Shown here: positions 19,924-29,029 of the stretch, one piece after another
Position numbering within the stretch: position 1 is the stretch's first letter
Layout of the letters: every line of letters begins with the position of its first letter
Assembly (NCBI RefSeq): GCF_001984215.1
Contig: NZ_CP019420.1
Span: 3,162,001-3,226,000, forward strand
DNA: 64,000 bases
Origin: Mycobacterium sp. MS1601
GTDB taxonomy: Bacteria > Actinomycetota > Actinomycetes > Mycobacteriales > Mycobacteriaceae
Direction: 5' to 3'
The notes under the pieces: model-generated
Seen by the model: the letters and a program-made list of their open reading frames with translations, nothing else
Database searches by the model: none
What the model was told of the DNA's origin: nothing
Translations under genes and position numbers: made by a program

Positions 19924-20675
19924 AAGAGTTTGTTCCCCAGCCACACGATCGGGTCGTATTTGCGGTCGGCCACCCGTTCCTTCATCGGGATCAGCGCGTT
20001 GTCGGTGATCTTGATGTGCTCGGGGCAAACCTCGGTGCAGCACTTGGTGATGTTGCAGTAGCCGAGCCCGAAATCGTCTTGCGCCATGTCTTTGCGGTCC
20101 ACGGTGTCCAACGGATGCATGTCCAACTCGGCGATGCGCATGTGGAAACGCGGACCTGCGAAATTCTCCTTGTTCTCCTCGTGATCACGCACCACGTGAC
20201 ACACGTTCTGGCACAGGAAGCACTCGATGCACTTGCGGAACTCCTGCGAGCGGTTCACATCCTCCTGCTGCATCCGATACTCTCCGGGCTGCAGGTCCTT
20301 GGGCGGCGTGAACGACGGGATCTGGCGCGCCTTTTCGTAATTGAACGACACGTCGGTCACCAGGTCGCGCATCACCGGAAACGTGCGCATCGGCGTGATG
20401 GTCACCGTCTCGGCGGGGTCGAACGTCGACATTCGGGTCATGCACATCAGGCGGGGGCGGCCGTTGATCTCTGCCGAGCACGACCCGCACTTACCGGCCT
20501 TGCAGTTCCACCGCACGGCGAGGTCGCCGGCTTGGGTGGCTTGCAGCCGGTGGATGATGTCGAGCACCACCTCGCCGTCATTCACCTCAACGGTGTAGTC
20601 CCGCAGCTCGCCGCCGCCTGCGTCGCCACGCCACACCCGCAGGTTCACTTCGTTCTTCTCGGATATGTCAGCCAT
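19914..20675 (-). CDS. sdhB: Succinate dehydrogenase 1 iron-sulfur subunit
   Basis: A 253-aa subunit carrying the three Fe-S clusters that pass electrons from SdhA to menaquinone. The [2Fe-2S] ligands are in CKAGKCGSCS (about residues 58-67). The ferredoxin-like clusters are in CIECFLCQNVC (about residues 149-159) and CCTEVCPEH (about residues 213-221). It matches Rv0247c. Its start lies 3 bp past the sdhA stop. The final codons are part of the 52-bp tandem repeat. Confidence 0.95.
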   Translation of the reverse strand: MADISEKNEVNLRVWRGDAGGGELRDYTVEVNDGEVVLDIIHRLQATQAGDLAVRWNCKAGKCGSCSAEINGRPRLMCMTRMSTFDPAETVTITPMRTFPVMRDLVTDVSFNYEKARQIPSFTPPKDLQPGEYRMQQEDVNRSQEFRKCIECFLCQNVCHVVRDHEENKENFAGPRFHMRIAELDMHPLDTVDRKDMAQDDFGLGYCNITKCCTEVCPEHIKITDNALIPMKERVADRKYDPIVWLGNKLFRR

Positions 20676-20678
20676 GAC

Positions 20679-22582
20679 TCAGGCCTTCCGGTCAGGGTGT
20701 TCGGCCAATTGATCGTCGGTGTAGTACTTCTCGAGTTCGGACAGCTCGAACGTGGCCAACAGATCGGGCCGCATCACCGGCTGCTGCTCGGGTATCACTT
20801 CCACGTCCGGAACCACGCCGCCACCGGCGGTTCGGCATACCAGCAGCTTGTTGCGCCAGTGGCTGTCCATCTTGGGGTGATCGTCGCGGGTGTGGCCGCC
20901 TCGGCTCTCGGTGCGCAGCAGCGCCGCCTTGGCCACACACTCACTGACCAACAGCATGTTGCGCATGTCGATGGCCAGGTGCCAGCCCGGGTTGAACACC
21001 CGACCACCCTCCACCGTGACGTTCTCGTAGCGCTTCTTGAGCTCGTCGATCTTGACCAGAACCTCTTCGAGTTCGGCTTCCTTGCGGATGATGCCGGCCA
21101 GGTCGTTCATCGACTGCTGCAACTCGGAGTGCAGGGTGTACGGATTCTCTGGATTGGGCTTGGGTTTGAAGGGATCCAAGGCCAACGTGGTGGCCGCCTC
21201 GATGGCCTCAGTGCTGACCTTGGGTCGAACATTCAGTGCCCGAACATAATCCGCTGCGCCCAGCCCGGCTCGGCGGCCGAACACCAGCAGGTCGCTGAGC
21301 GAGTTGCCGCCAAGGCGGTTCGAACCGTGCATGCCGCCCGAGCACTCACCGGCGGCGAACAGGCCCGGCGTCGCGGCTCCACCACTGTCCGGGTCGACCT
21401 CGATGCCGCCCATCACGTAGTGGCAGGTGGGGCCGACTTCCATCTCGTCTTTGGTGATGTCGACCTCGGCCAGTTCGATGAACTGGTGGTACATCGACGG
21501 CAGCCTTCGTTTGATCTCCTCGGGGGGCATGCGGGACGCGATGTCGAGATAGACGCCGCCGTGCGGAGTTCCGCGGCCGGCCTTGACCTCTTCGTTGATG
21601 GCGCGGGCCACCTCGTCGCGGGGCAGCAGGTCAGGGGTGCGGCGGGCGGAGTCGTTGTCCTTGAGCCACTGGTCGGCTTCTTCCTCGGTTTCGGCGTACT
21701 GCCCTTGAACACATCGGGGATGTAGTCGAACATGAACCGCTTGCCCTCGGAGTTCTTCAGCACGCCACCGTCACCGCGCACACCCTCGGTGACCAGGATG
21801 CCCTTCACTGACAGCGGCCAGACCATACCGGTGGGGTGGAACTGGATGAACTCCATGTTGATCAGCCCGGAGCCGGCCCGCAGCGCCAGGGCGTGACCGT
21901 CGCCGGTGTACTCCCACGAGTTCGACGACACCTTGAAGCTCTTGCCGATGCCGCCGGTGGCCAGCACGATGGCCGGCGCCTCGAACAGGACGAACTTCCC
22001 GGTCTCCCGGTAGTAGCCGAACGCCCCCGCGATCCTCCCGTTGTCGAGGATCAGGTCGGTGATCGACGTCTCGTGGAACACCCGGATCCGGGCGTCGTAG
22101 TCGCCGAGCTCGCGCTTGTCCTCCTGCTGCAGGCTGACGATCTTCTGTTGCAGGGTGCGGATGATCTCCAGCCCGGTGCGGTCACCGACGTGCGCCAGCC
22201 GCGGATAGGTGTGCCCGCCGAAGTTGCGCTGGCTGATCTTGCCGTCTTTGGTGCGGTCGAACAGCGCGCCGTAGGTCTCCAGTTCCCATACCCGGTCCGG
22301 GGCCTCCTGGGCGTGCAGCTCGGCCATCCGCCAGTTGTTGAGGAACTTGCCGCCGCGCATGGTGTCACCGAAGTGCACTTGCCAGCTGTCCTTGGTGTTG
22401 ACGTTGCGCATCGCCGCGGCGCAGCCACCCTCGGCCATCACGGTGTGGGCCTTGCCGAACAACGACTTGGTCACCACGGCCACCCGCAGGCCTCGTTCCC
22501 TGGCCTCGATAACCGCTCGCAAACCCGCCCCGCCGGCGCCGATCACGACCACGTCGTAAACGTGTCGTTCCAGGTCACTCAT
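20679..22582 (-). pseudogene. sdhA: Succinate dehydrogenase 1 flavoprotein subunit, frameshifted
   Basis: The N-terminal part has the FAD-binding GAGGAGLRAV and the FAD-linked His in KAHTVMAEGG. It is in frame until DVFKG near 21705, where the sequence reads AAGGGCAGTACGCC instead of the expected AAGGGCCAGTACGCC: one base is missing at about 21700-21701. The rest, including AGECSGGMHGSNRLGGNSL, continues in the other frame to 20679. Corrected length is 634 aa. Loss of SdhA in an otherwise intact operon is implausible, so an assembly error is the best explanation; a real knock-out cannot be excluded. Confidence 0.9.
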
Positions 22583-22610
22583 CGAAGATCCTCACTCCTC
22601 TATTGAGTTG

Positions 22611-23432
22611 TCAGCCAACGAATCTCAGGTCGGAGAACCAGCCGGCGGCCAGTGCCATGACGTAGAAGTCGGTGAACATCAGGGTGCCCAGCGTCACCCA
22701 GGCATAGAGCTTGTGCCTGGTGTTCAACTTGCTGATCTGGGTCCAGAGCCAGTACCGCACAGGGTGTTTGGAGAAGTGCTTGAGCCGGCCGCCTGCGACG
22801 TGCCGACAAGAATGACAACTGATGGTGTAGGTCCACAGCAGTATCACGTTGACCAGGAGGATGACGTTGCCGAGCCCGAATCCGAATCCGCCGTCGGGCT
22901 TGTGGAAGGCGATGACGGCGTCATAGGTGTTGATCACGGAGATGATCGCCGCGATGTAGAAGAAGTACCGGTGGGTGTTCTGGATGATCAGCGGCAGTCG
23001 CGTCTCGCCGGTGTACTTCGCGTGGGGTTCGGCCACCGCGCAGGCCGTGGGGGCCTGCCACACCGAACGGTAGTAGGCGCCTCGGTAGTAGTAGCAGGTC
23101 AACCGGAACAGCAGCAGAAACGGCAGGGACAGCGCCGCGTAGGGCAGTATCGGCCAGTCGGGGAGGAACTGCCCGAAATGGCTTGCTTCCGGAACACATC
23201 CGACGCTGATGCAGGGGGAGTAGAACGGTGTCAGGTAGCCGTACTCCGGCACGTAATACCAGGTCTGCATGAAGGCCCGCACCGTCGCGTAGATGATGAA
23301 GGCGGCGAAGCCGAGGTCGGTGACGATCGGCGATTTGAGCCAGTTGTCGGTGCGCAGTGTGCGCTGTGAGATCTGAGCGCGCCCGGGTGAGAAGACTCCG
23401 GTGGCACGGCGGTCTGACGTGGGCGCGCTCAT
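22611..23432 (-). CDS. sdhC: Succinate dehydrogenase 1 membrane anchor subunit
   Basis: A 273-aa membrane protein with about five hydrophobic helices (for example VTDLGFAAFIIYATVRAFM and ILPYAALSLPFLLLFRLTCYYY, shown in part). Conserved His and Cys residues (SCHSCRHVAGG, NTHRYFFY) suit haem or quinone binding. It corresponds to Rv0249c, the anchor of mycobacterial Sdh1. It is transcribed first in the sdhCAB order, 46 bp after a small conserved gene. The small SdhF subunit reported for mycobacterial Sdh1 was not recognised here. Confidence 0.9.
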   Translation of the reverse strand: MSAPTSDRRATGVFSPGRAQISQRTLRTDNWLKSPIVTDLGFAAFIIYATVRAFMQTWYYVPEYGYLTPFYSPCISVGCVPEASHFGQFLPDWPILPYAALSLPFLLLFRLTCYYYRGAYYRSVWQAPTACAVAEPHAKYTGETRLPLIIQNTHRYFFYIAAIISVINTYDAVIAFHKPDGGFGFGLGNVILLVNVILLWTYTISCHSCRHVAGGRLKHFSKHPVRYWLWTQISKLNTRHKLYAWVTLGTLMFTDFYVMALAAGWFSDLRFVG

Positions 23433-23478
23433 CTCATGGCTCCTGCATCTGTGAAGGGACGCGCGATGAGCTGAGCAC

Positions 23479-23778
23479 TCATCGTGTTCGGTTGTGGCCG
23501 CCCACGCCTTCGTCGTCGACGTCGCGCCAGAAGTCGCTGTCGTACTGGGTGTCCGGGATGCCGATCTTCTCGGCCGAATGCTGGACCACGCAGCGGGTCA
23601 GATCGAGGTCATGAGCGTCGAGATCGAGCATCTCGACGTCGTTGAGGATGCGCTCGGCGTCCAAGACGATGCGCCTCATTGCCGGGCTGTCGCCATACCT
23701 CGATCGCAGCGAGGTGACACATCGCCGGAGTCCGCTGATCAGTTCGTGCAGTTCGGTGAGTTCGGTGGTGGTGGACAA
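23479..23778 (-). CDS. Conserved small protein leading the sdh1 operon (Rv0250c-like)
   Basis: A 99-aa soluble protein, acidic and probably helical (ELTELHELISGLRRCVTSLR then MRRIVLDAERILNDVEML), without signal peptide or membrane segment. It matches Rv0250c in size and place. Function unknown; constant linkage to sdhCAB suggests a role in Sdh1 assembly or control (inference). A perfect inverted repeat lies 20 bp upstream of its ATG. Confidence 0.8.
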   Translation of the reverse strand: MSTTTELTELHELISGLRRCVTSLRSRYGDSPAMRRIVLDAERILNDVEMLDLDAHDLDLTRCVVQHSAEKIGIPDTQYDSDFWRDVDDEGVGGHNRTR

Positions 23779-23797
23779 GTGACCTCCTTGGGCTGAA

Positions 23798-23825
23798 GGG
23801 TGTCGTGAATCACATTACGACACCC
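23798..23825. promoter_or_regulatory. Operator-like inverted repeat upstream of the sdh1 operon
   Basis: GGGTGTCGT (23798-23806) and ACGACACCC (23817-23825) form perfect 9-bp arms with a 10-nt spacer. It lies between the Rv0250c-like start (23778) and the divergent PEP-mutase gene. The form suits a dimeric repressor or a Rex-like redox regulator, but no known consensus was matched. The rest of 23779-23935 contains no gene. Confidence 0.65.
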
Positions 23826-23935
23826 AATGCTAGCCACTTCACAAACAGAACGTGACCCGCGTCACGTATCGGAATGCCATCGATGCGGCTGCGATTGGCT
23901 AGGAGCGACACCTATGACACCCGAGGAGGGTTCCC

Positions 23936-24703
23936 TTGAGCGACATCTCCACTGCGGCTCTGGCGGCGAAGGCCGACGCGCTGCTTGCATTGCATCAGCC
24001 TGGAAATCCCGTGGTGTTGCCGACCGTGTGGGACGCGTGGTCGGCGGCGCTGGCGGTGGACGCCGGATTCGTGGCACTCACCGTGGGCAGCCACCCGGTG
24101 GCCGATTCGATCGGTAAGCCCGACAACGAGGGCATGGCGTTCGAGGACCTGCTGACGCGGGTCGCGCAGATCACCGCCAAGGTCGATGTGCCGATCTCGG
24201 TGGACATCGAGTCGGGTTACGGGCTGCCCGCCGAAGAGTTGGTGTCGGGCCTGCTGCGGGTGGGTGCGGTGGGGCTCAACATCGAGGACACAGTGCACGG
24301 TGAAGGCGGGCGGTTGCGCTCGTCGAGCGAGCATGCCGCTCTGGTGGGTGGCCTGCGCGCTGCTGCCGACGGCGCCGGCGTGCACGTGGTGGTCAACGCC
24401 CGTACCGATTACATCCTCAACCAGCACGGTGACGAGGCCGACCGCGTGGACACCGCGATTGCGCGGATGAAGGACGCCGCCGAGGCCGGCGCCGACAGTC
24501 TGTACCCGGTGGGTCGCCACACCGATGAGGTGCAGCGTCGTCTCACCTCCGAGCTGCCGCTGCCGGTGAACGCCATTGCACTGCCGGATCAGGACGATCC
24601 GGCGTCGTTCGGGTCGCTGGGGGTGGGTCGGATCAGCTTCGGTCCGTTCTTCCAGATGGCGTTGGCCGCCCGGGCCAAGGAAATTCTCGGGCGCTGGAGC
24701 TGA
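23936..24703 (+). CDS. Isocitrate lyase / phosphoenolpyruvate mutase family protein
   Basis: A 255-aa (beta/alpha)8 enzyme of the PEP mutase/ICL superfamily, which makes or breaks C-C or P-C bonds next to a carboxylate. Signatures are PVVLPTVWDAWSAAL, SVDIESGYG (metal-binding Asp and Glu), GLNIEDTVHGEGG and VNARTDY. It lacks the KKCGH motif of isocitrate lyase, so it is probably a 2-methylisocitrate lyase-like or oxaloacetase-like enzyme; substrate unknown. The TTG at 23936 is chosen because GAGGAGG lies 6 nt upstream. It ends at a strong terminator. Confidence 0.85.
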   Translation: MSDISTAALAAKADALLALHQPGNPVVLPTVWDAWSAALAVDAGFVALTVGSHPVADSIGKPDNEGMAFEDLLTRVAQITAKVDVPISVDIESGYGLPAEELVSGLLRVGAVGLNIEDTVHGEGGRLRSSSEHAALVGGLRAAADGAGVHVVVNARTDYILNQHGDEADRVDTAIARMKDAAEAGADSLYPVGRHTDEVQRRLTSELPLPVNAIALPDQDDPASFGSLGVGRISFGPFFQMALAARAKEILGRWS

Positions 24704-24709
24704 GAGCAG

Positions 24710-24745
24710 TCAGGGTCGCAGATCGGTGCTGATCTGCGACCCTGA
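24710..24745. terminator. 15-bp perfect hairpin between PEP-mutase-like gene and hsp20
   Basis: TCAGGGTCGCAGATC (24710-24724) pairs with GATCTGCGACCCTGA (24731-24745) around a 6-nt loop, with TTTG following. It sits between convergent stops at 24703 and 24758 and probably works in both directions. Confidence 0.9.
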
Positions 24746-24757
24746 CGGTTTGTCTCG

Positions 24758-25210
24758 CTACTTGCTTTCGATGGCGATGCGCCGGGCGCCCGGAACCTCG
24801 GGCTTGCGGTGCGCGCCGGCCACCCGGATGTTCAGCACCCCGGCGTCATAGGACGCGGTGACGTCCTCACCGGTGATGTGCTCCGGGAGGGCGAAGGAGC
24901 GGCGGAAGCTGCCGTAGCGAACCTCGCGCACCGTGCGCTCGGCACTCTGCTCGGCGCGCTCGTCGCGACGCTCCCCGTGAATGACGAGACGGCCGTTCTC
25001 CAGCTCCACGGTGACGTCCTTGTCGGCGTCGACGCCGGGGATCTCGAGGCGGACCACGGCGTCATCGCCGTCCTTGACCACCTCGGCCGCCGGGCTGAAC
25101 CCGCCGGGTGCCGGCGCGAACCACTCCTGGCTGGTTGCCGGGCCGAAGAACTCGCGCACCCACCGGTCAGCGTTCCATGCGGGACGGGACCAGAGCGTTA
25201 CCTGACTCAT
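24758..25210 (-). CDS. hsp20: Small heat-shock protein Hsp20 (Acr2-like)
   Basis: A 150-aa alpha-crystallin chaperone: the alpha-crystallin domain runs from about residue 40 (AAEVVKDGDDAVVRLEIPGVD) through YGSFRRSFALPEHI, with the conserved A-x-x-x-GVLNI as YDAGVLNIRV. It holds unfolding proteins during heat or oxidative stress. It corresponds to Rv0251c (hsp/acr2), known to be controlled by HspR. A matching HAIR element lies 57 bp upstream. The ATG at 25210 follows GAGGAG. Confidence 0.93.
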   Translation of the reverse strand: MSQVTLWSRPAWNADRWVREFFGPATSQEWFAPAPGGFSPAAEVVKDGDDAVVRLEIPGVDADKDVTVELENGRLVIHGERRDERAEQSAERTVREVRYGSFRRSFALPEHITGEDVTASYDAGVLNIRVAGAHRKPEVPGARRIAIESK

Positions 25211-25266
25211 GACGCACTCCTCATCTATGTTCCGGCCGGCGCGTTCCGGCCTCTCGATGAGTGAAA

Positions 25267-25287
25267 CGTGAGCGTACCACGCTCAAG
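25267..25287 (-). promoter_or_regulatory. HAIR element (HspR operator) upstream of hsp20
   Basis: On the minus strand the sequence is CTTGAGC-N7-GCTCACG. The HspR-binding consensus is CTTGAGT-N7-ACTCAAG. Spacing is exact, and one pair of the arms is imperfect. Together with the downstream Acr2-like gene this supports repression by HspR until heat shock. Confidence 0.85.
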
Positions 25288-25351
25288 TTCCAGCTGGGCG
25301 TTCGCCGTCAGCGAACCGTCTCACACGGGCGCCTCGGCCAAAGTGAGCACA

Positions 25352-25371
25352 GTGTGATTGCCGGTTCACAC
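25352..25371 (+). promoter_or_regulatory. Inverted repeat upstream of nirB
   Basis: GTGTGA-N8-TCACAC lies 42 bp before the nirB start. It resembles a Crp site (TGTGA-N6-TCACA) but the spacer is two bases too long. Nitrogen (GlnR/NnaR) control of nirBD is known in mycobacteria; which factor binds here is open. Confidence 0.5.
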
Positions 25372-25412
25372 ACAGCGACATCGCGGCAATATGGCCTTTC
25401 TAGCCTGACGCC

Positions 25413-27947
25413 ATGCAGTCCAAGCGGGAACTCGTGGTTGTGGGCCACGGCATGGTGGCACACCGTCTGGTGGAGGCGGTGCGCGCACGCGACGAGTCGG
25501 GGCAGTGGCGAATCACCGTGCTGTCGGAGGAAGCCGACGCGGCCTATGACAGGGTGGGGCTGACGGCCTACACCGAGCACTGGGACCGTGCCCGGCTGGC
25601 ACTGCCGGGTAGCAGCTACGACGGCGACGCCGCCGTGCAGCTGCGCCTCGGTGCCACCGTCGTCGAGATCGACCGGCAGGACAAAGTAGCCGTGACCGCT
25701 GAGGGAGAGCGGTTCGGCTACGACGCCCTGGTGCTGGCGACGGGCTCCTATGCATGGGTGCCCCCGGTTCCCGGCCACGATCTGCCCGGGTGTCACGTCT
25801 ACCGCACGCTCGACGACCTGGATGCCATCAGGTCCGACGTGCAGGCTGCGCTGCAGGCCGGGCACACCAGCGCCGGTGTGGTGATCGGCGGCGGGCTGCT
25901 CGGTCTGGAGGCGGCGAATGCGTTGCGCAGCTTCGGTATCGATGCCCACGTGGTGGAGCGCGCACCCCGCCTGATGGCCCAACAGCTCGACCCGGCGGGC
26001 GGGGCTCTGCTCAGTCGGATGATCTCCGGCCTGGGCATCTCGGTGCACGTCGACGTCGGCACCGACTCCATCGAGCGCACCGATCACGAGACGCTGGCTG
26101 TTTCCCTGTCTGACGGCACCCTGATCGATGCCGGACTGGTGATCTTCGCCGCCGGAGTGCGACCGCGTGACGAGCTGGCCCGAGCAGCAGATCTGGAAGT
26201 CGCCGATCGCGGTGGCGTCATCACCGACTTGTCCTGCACTACAAGGGATCCCAACATATTTGCGGTCGGCGAGGTGGCGGCCATCGAAGGCCGGTGTTAT
26301 GGCCTGGTGGCCCCGGGTTATGCCGGTGCCGAGGTGGTGGCCGACCGGCTGCTCGGCGGCGGAGCCGAGTTCCCCGGGGCCGACATGTCGACCAAGCTCA
26401 AGCTCCTCGGCGTCGACGTGGCCAGCTTCGGCGATGCCATGGGTGCCACTCCGAACTGCCTGGAGGTGGTGGTCAACGACGCGGTGAATCACACCTACGC
26501 CAAACTGGTGCTCTCCGACGACGCCACGACACTGCTCGGCGGTGTTCTTGTCGGCGATGCGTCCGCCTATGGTGTGCTGCGACCCATGGTCGGGGGGCAG
26601 CTGCCAGGTGATCCGATGTCCCTCATAGCACCTCAGTCCGCCAGTGGCACACCAGCTCTCGGTGTGGGAGCCCTGCCTGACAGCGCGCAGGTATGCTCAT
26701 GCAACAACGTCACCAAGCATGATCTGAAGTGCGCGATCGCCGACGGCTGCGCCGATGTGCCCGCGCTGAAGAAGTGCACCGCCGCGGGCACGTCGTGCGG
26801 ATCGTGTGTGCCGCTGCTCAAGCAGCTCCTCGAGGCCGAAGGCGTCATCCAGTCCAAGGCATTGTGTGAGCACTTCCCGCACTCGCGCGCCGAGATGTAC
26901 GAGATCATCACCGCGACCGAGGTGCGTACCTTCTCCGGGCTGCTGGAACGCCACGGCCGTGGAAGCGGTTGTGACATCTGCAAACCCGTGGTCGCGTCCA
27001 TTCTGGCATCCACCAGCTCCGATCACATCCTCTCCGGCGAGCAGGCTTCGCTGCAAGATTCCAATGACCACTTCCTGGCCAACATCCAACGAAACGGCAG
27101 TTACTCGGTGGTGCCACGGGTGCCCGGCGGTGACATCACACCTGAGCATCTGATCCTGATAGGCCAGATCGCCAAGGATTTCGGGCTGTACACCAAGATC
27201 ACCGGTGGTCAGCGCATCGACATGTTCGGCGCGCGGGTCGATCAACTGCCGCAGATCTGGGCTCGCCTCGTCGAGGGGGGAATGGAGTCCGGACATGCCT
27301 ACGGCAAGTCGCTGCGCACGGTGAAGAGCTGTGTCGGCAGCGACTGGTGCCGCTACGGGCAACAGGATTCGGTGCAGATGGCCATCGATCTGGAGCTGCG
27401 CTATCGCGGCCTGCGGGCCCCGCACAAGATCAAGATGGGCGTGTCGGGCTGCGCTCGTGAGTGCGCAGAGGCGCGCGGCAAGGACGTCGGCGTGATCGCC
27501 ACCGAGAACGGCTGGAATCTCTACGTCGGCGGCAACGGTGGGATGACACCGCGCCACGCCGAGCTGCTGGCCGGTGACCTGGATGCCGAAACCCTGGTCC
27601 GCTATATCGACCGGTTCCTGATGTTCTACATCCGCACCGCTGACCGATTGCAGCGCACCGCGCCCTGGGTCGAGTCGTTGGACGGTGGCCTGGAGCATCT
27701 CAAAGACGTTGTGTGCAATGACTCCCTGGGCTTGGCCGCCGAATTCGAGGCCGCGATGGCGCGGCACGTCGAGGGTTATGCCTGTGAGTGGAAAGGCGTG
27801 TTGGAGGACCCCGACAAGCTGTCCCGGTTTGTCTCGTTCGTCAACGCCCCAGGTGCCCCTGACCCCACGGTGACGTTCGAAAAGCGTTCCGGTCGAATGG
27901 TTCCGGTTGGTATGCCGGCCATGCCCGCCAAGGAGAAGAGCTCATGA
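25413..27947 (+). CDS. nirB: Assimilatory nitrite reductase large subunit NirB
   Basis: An 844-aa NADH-dependent siroheme enzyme that reduces nitrite to ammonia. In order: FAD/NADH oxidoreductase domain (VVVGHGMVAHRLVE at the start, VVIGGGLLGLEAA about residue 152); BFD-like [2Fe-2S] domain with CSC at 428-430 and CGSC further on; then the nitrite/sulfite reductase domain. The siroheme-[4Fe-4S] ligands are Cys640 and Cys646 (CVGSDWC) and Cys680 and Cys684 (GCARECAEA). All key cysteines are present. It overlaps nirD by four bases (ATGA). Confidence 0.96.
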   Translation: MQSKRELVVVGHGMVAHRLVEAVRARDESGQWRITVLSEEADAAYDRVGLTAYTEHWDRARLALPGSSYDGDAAVQLRLGATVVEIDRQDKVAVTAEGERFGYDALVLATGSYAWVPPVPGHDLPGCHVYRTLDDLDAIRSDVQAALQAGHTSAGVVIGGGLLGLEAANALRSFGIDAHVVERAPRLMAQQLDPAGGALLSRMISGLGISVHVDVGTDSIERTDHETLAVSLSDGTLIDAGLVIFAAGVRPRDELARAADLEVADRGGVITDLSCTTRDPNIFAVGEVAAIEGRCYGLVAPGYAGAEVVADRLLGGGAEFPGADMSTKLKLLGVDVASFGDAMGATPNCLEVVVNDAVNHTYAKLVLSDDATTLLGGVLVGDASAYGVLRPMVGGQLPGDPMSLIAPQSASGTPALGVGALPDSAQVCSCNNVTKHDLKCAIADGCADVPALKKCTAAGTSCGSCVPLLKQLLEAEGVIQSKALCEHFPHSRAEMYEIITATEVRTFSGLLERHGRGSGCDICKPVVASILASTSSDHILSGEQASLQDSNDHFLANIQRNGSYSVVPRVPGGDITPEHLILIGQIAKDFGLYTKITGGQRIDMFGARVDQLPQIWARLVEGGMESGHAYGKSLRTVKSCVGSDWCRYGQQDSVQMAIDLELRYRGLRAPHKIKMGVSGCARECAEARGKDVGVIATENGWNLYVGGNGGMTPRHAELLAGDLDAETLVRYIDRFLMFYIRTADRLQRTAPWVESLDGGLEHLKDVVCNDSLGLAAEFEAAMARHVEGYACEWKGVLEDPDKLSRFVSFVNAPGAPDPTVTFEKRSGRMVPVGMPAMPAKEKSS

Positions 27948-28303
27948 CACTACTCGGTGACATCAAGAACGACGTTCAGATCTGGACCGCGGCCTGCGCC
28001 TACGATTTTCTGATCCCCGGCCGCGGGGTGGGCGTGCTGCTCGACGACGGCTCGCAGGCCGCGCTGTTCCGGCTCGATGACGGCAGTGTGGTCGCGGTGG
28101 GCAACATCGATCCGTTTTCGGGGGCGGCGGTGTTGTCCCGCGGTATCGTCGGAGACCGCGGCGGACGCGCCTGTGTGCAGTCGCCGATCAAGAAGCAGGC
28201 CTTCGCCTTCGAAGACGGCACCTGTCTCGACGACCCGTCGGTGTCGGTGCCGGTTTATGCGGCGCGGGTCGACGACGACGGCACCGTGCACGTCGGTCGC
28301 TGA
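27944..28303 (+). CDS. nirD: Nitrite reductase small subunit NirD
   Basis: A 119-aa Rieske-fold subunit. As usual for NirD, the Cys and His ligands of a true Rieske cluster are absent (GNIDPFSGAAVLSRGIVGD and SPIKKQAFAFEDG in their place), so it is structural. It is translationally coupled to nirB by the ATGA overlap and ends at a long bidirectional hairpin. Confidence 0.95.
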   Translation: MTLLGDIKNDVQIWTAACAYDFLIPGRGVGVLLDDGSQAALFRLDDGSVVAVGNIDPFSGAAVLSRGIVGDRGGRACVQSPIKKQAFAFEDGTCLDDPSVSVPVYAARVDDDGTVHVGR

Positions 28304-28306
28304 CGT

Positions 28307-28359
28307 GTGATGTGTGGAGTCTCAGCGGTGGTGGGCGCCGCTGAGGCTCCACACATCAC
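28307..28359. terminator. 21-bp hairpin between nirD and the sirohydrochlorin chelatase gene
   Basis: GTGATGTGTGGAG-T-CTCAGCG (28307-28327) pairs with CGCTGAG-G-CTCCACACATCAC (28339-28359), 21 pairs including one G-U, around an 11-nt loop. The stem contains the stop codon of the convergent chelatase gene. Very stable and probably bidirectional. Confidence 0.92.
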
Positions 28360-29029
28360 CGGAAACCTGGGCCCGCCGAAAGCGATTGGCGATCAAGCGC
28401 ACCGTGCCCAGATGCAGGCCCAATGGCTCGCTGACCACATCGGCACCGGAGTCTCGCAGCCGATCCTGGAACAGGCCGTCGGCCAACAGGTAGGAGGCCA
28501 CCACCACCCGCCGCGCACCACGCTCACGCAATGTGGCCACCGCATCCGCCACGCGGGGTTCCCCGGTGGCCGCGTAAGCCAGTTCCACCCGGCTACCGAG
28601 GGCGGCCGACAGCAGTGTCGCCGTCACTCGAAGGTCGTGCTGGGCATGCGGATCGGATGTGCCCGCAGCGGCCATGATCACCGAATCTCCATGGCGCCAG
28701 CCTGATTCGACCAGGCGATCGGTCACCACTCGCACCATCTGGGGGCACGGCCCCAGCGCCTTTGTCACCCTCACGTCGGAATGACCGCTGGCCTCGACAT
28801 GCTCAGGAATGTCGCGGCGGACGTGATAGCCCGCAGACAGGAACGCCGGAACCAGGATTGCCGGGCCGTCGACGGTGCGCAGCACCTCGGCGGGCGTGGG
28901 GCCCAGTACGTCGACAAAGGCCACCCGAACTCGCTGCCCCAGCTGGGAGGAGACCCGGTCGGCCAGTTCGCCGATCATGTCCACGCCCGCCGCTTTCCGG
29001 GTGCCGTGTGCCACCAGTATCGGGTTCAC
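28322..29029 (-). CDS. Sirohydrochlorin chelatase / CbiX-family protein
   Basis: A 235-aa two-domain protein of the CbiX/SirB class II chelatase family: LVAHGTRKAAG at the N-terminus carries the metal-binding His, and LVPAFLSAGYHVRRDIPEH the second conserved His. The C-terminal repeat is degenerate but retains VVASYLLADGLFQDRL. It would insert Fe2+ (or Co2+) into sirohydrochlorin to make siroheme, the cofactor of NirB, which fits the location. It corresponds to Rv0259c. Its ATG overlaps the stop of nnaR by four bases. Confidence 0.88.
   Translation of the reverse strand: MNPILVAHGTRKAAGVDMIGELADRVSSQLGQRVRVAFVDVLGPTPAEVLRTVDGPAILVPAFLSAGYHVRRDIPEHVEASGHSDVRVTKALGPCPQMVRVVTDRLVESGWRHGDSVIMAAAGTSDPHAQHDLRVTATLLSAALGSRVELAYAATGEPRVADAVATLRERGARRVVVASYLLADGLFQDRLRDSGADVVSEPLGLHLGTVRLIANRFRRAQVSGDVWSLSGAHHR

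Noticed and set aside
25352..25371. Crp site at nirB
   Set aside because: The arms fit TGTGA/TCACA but the spacer is 8 instead of 6, so it is listed only as an inverted repeat.
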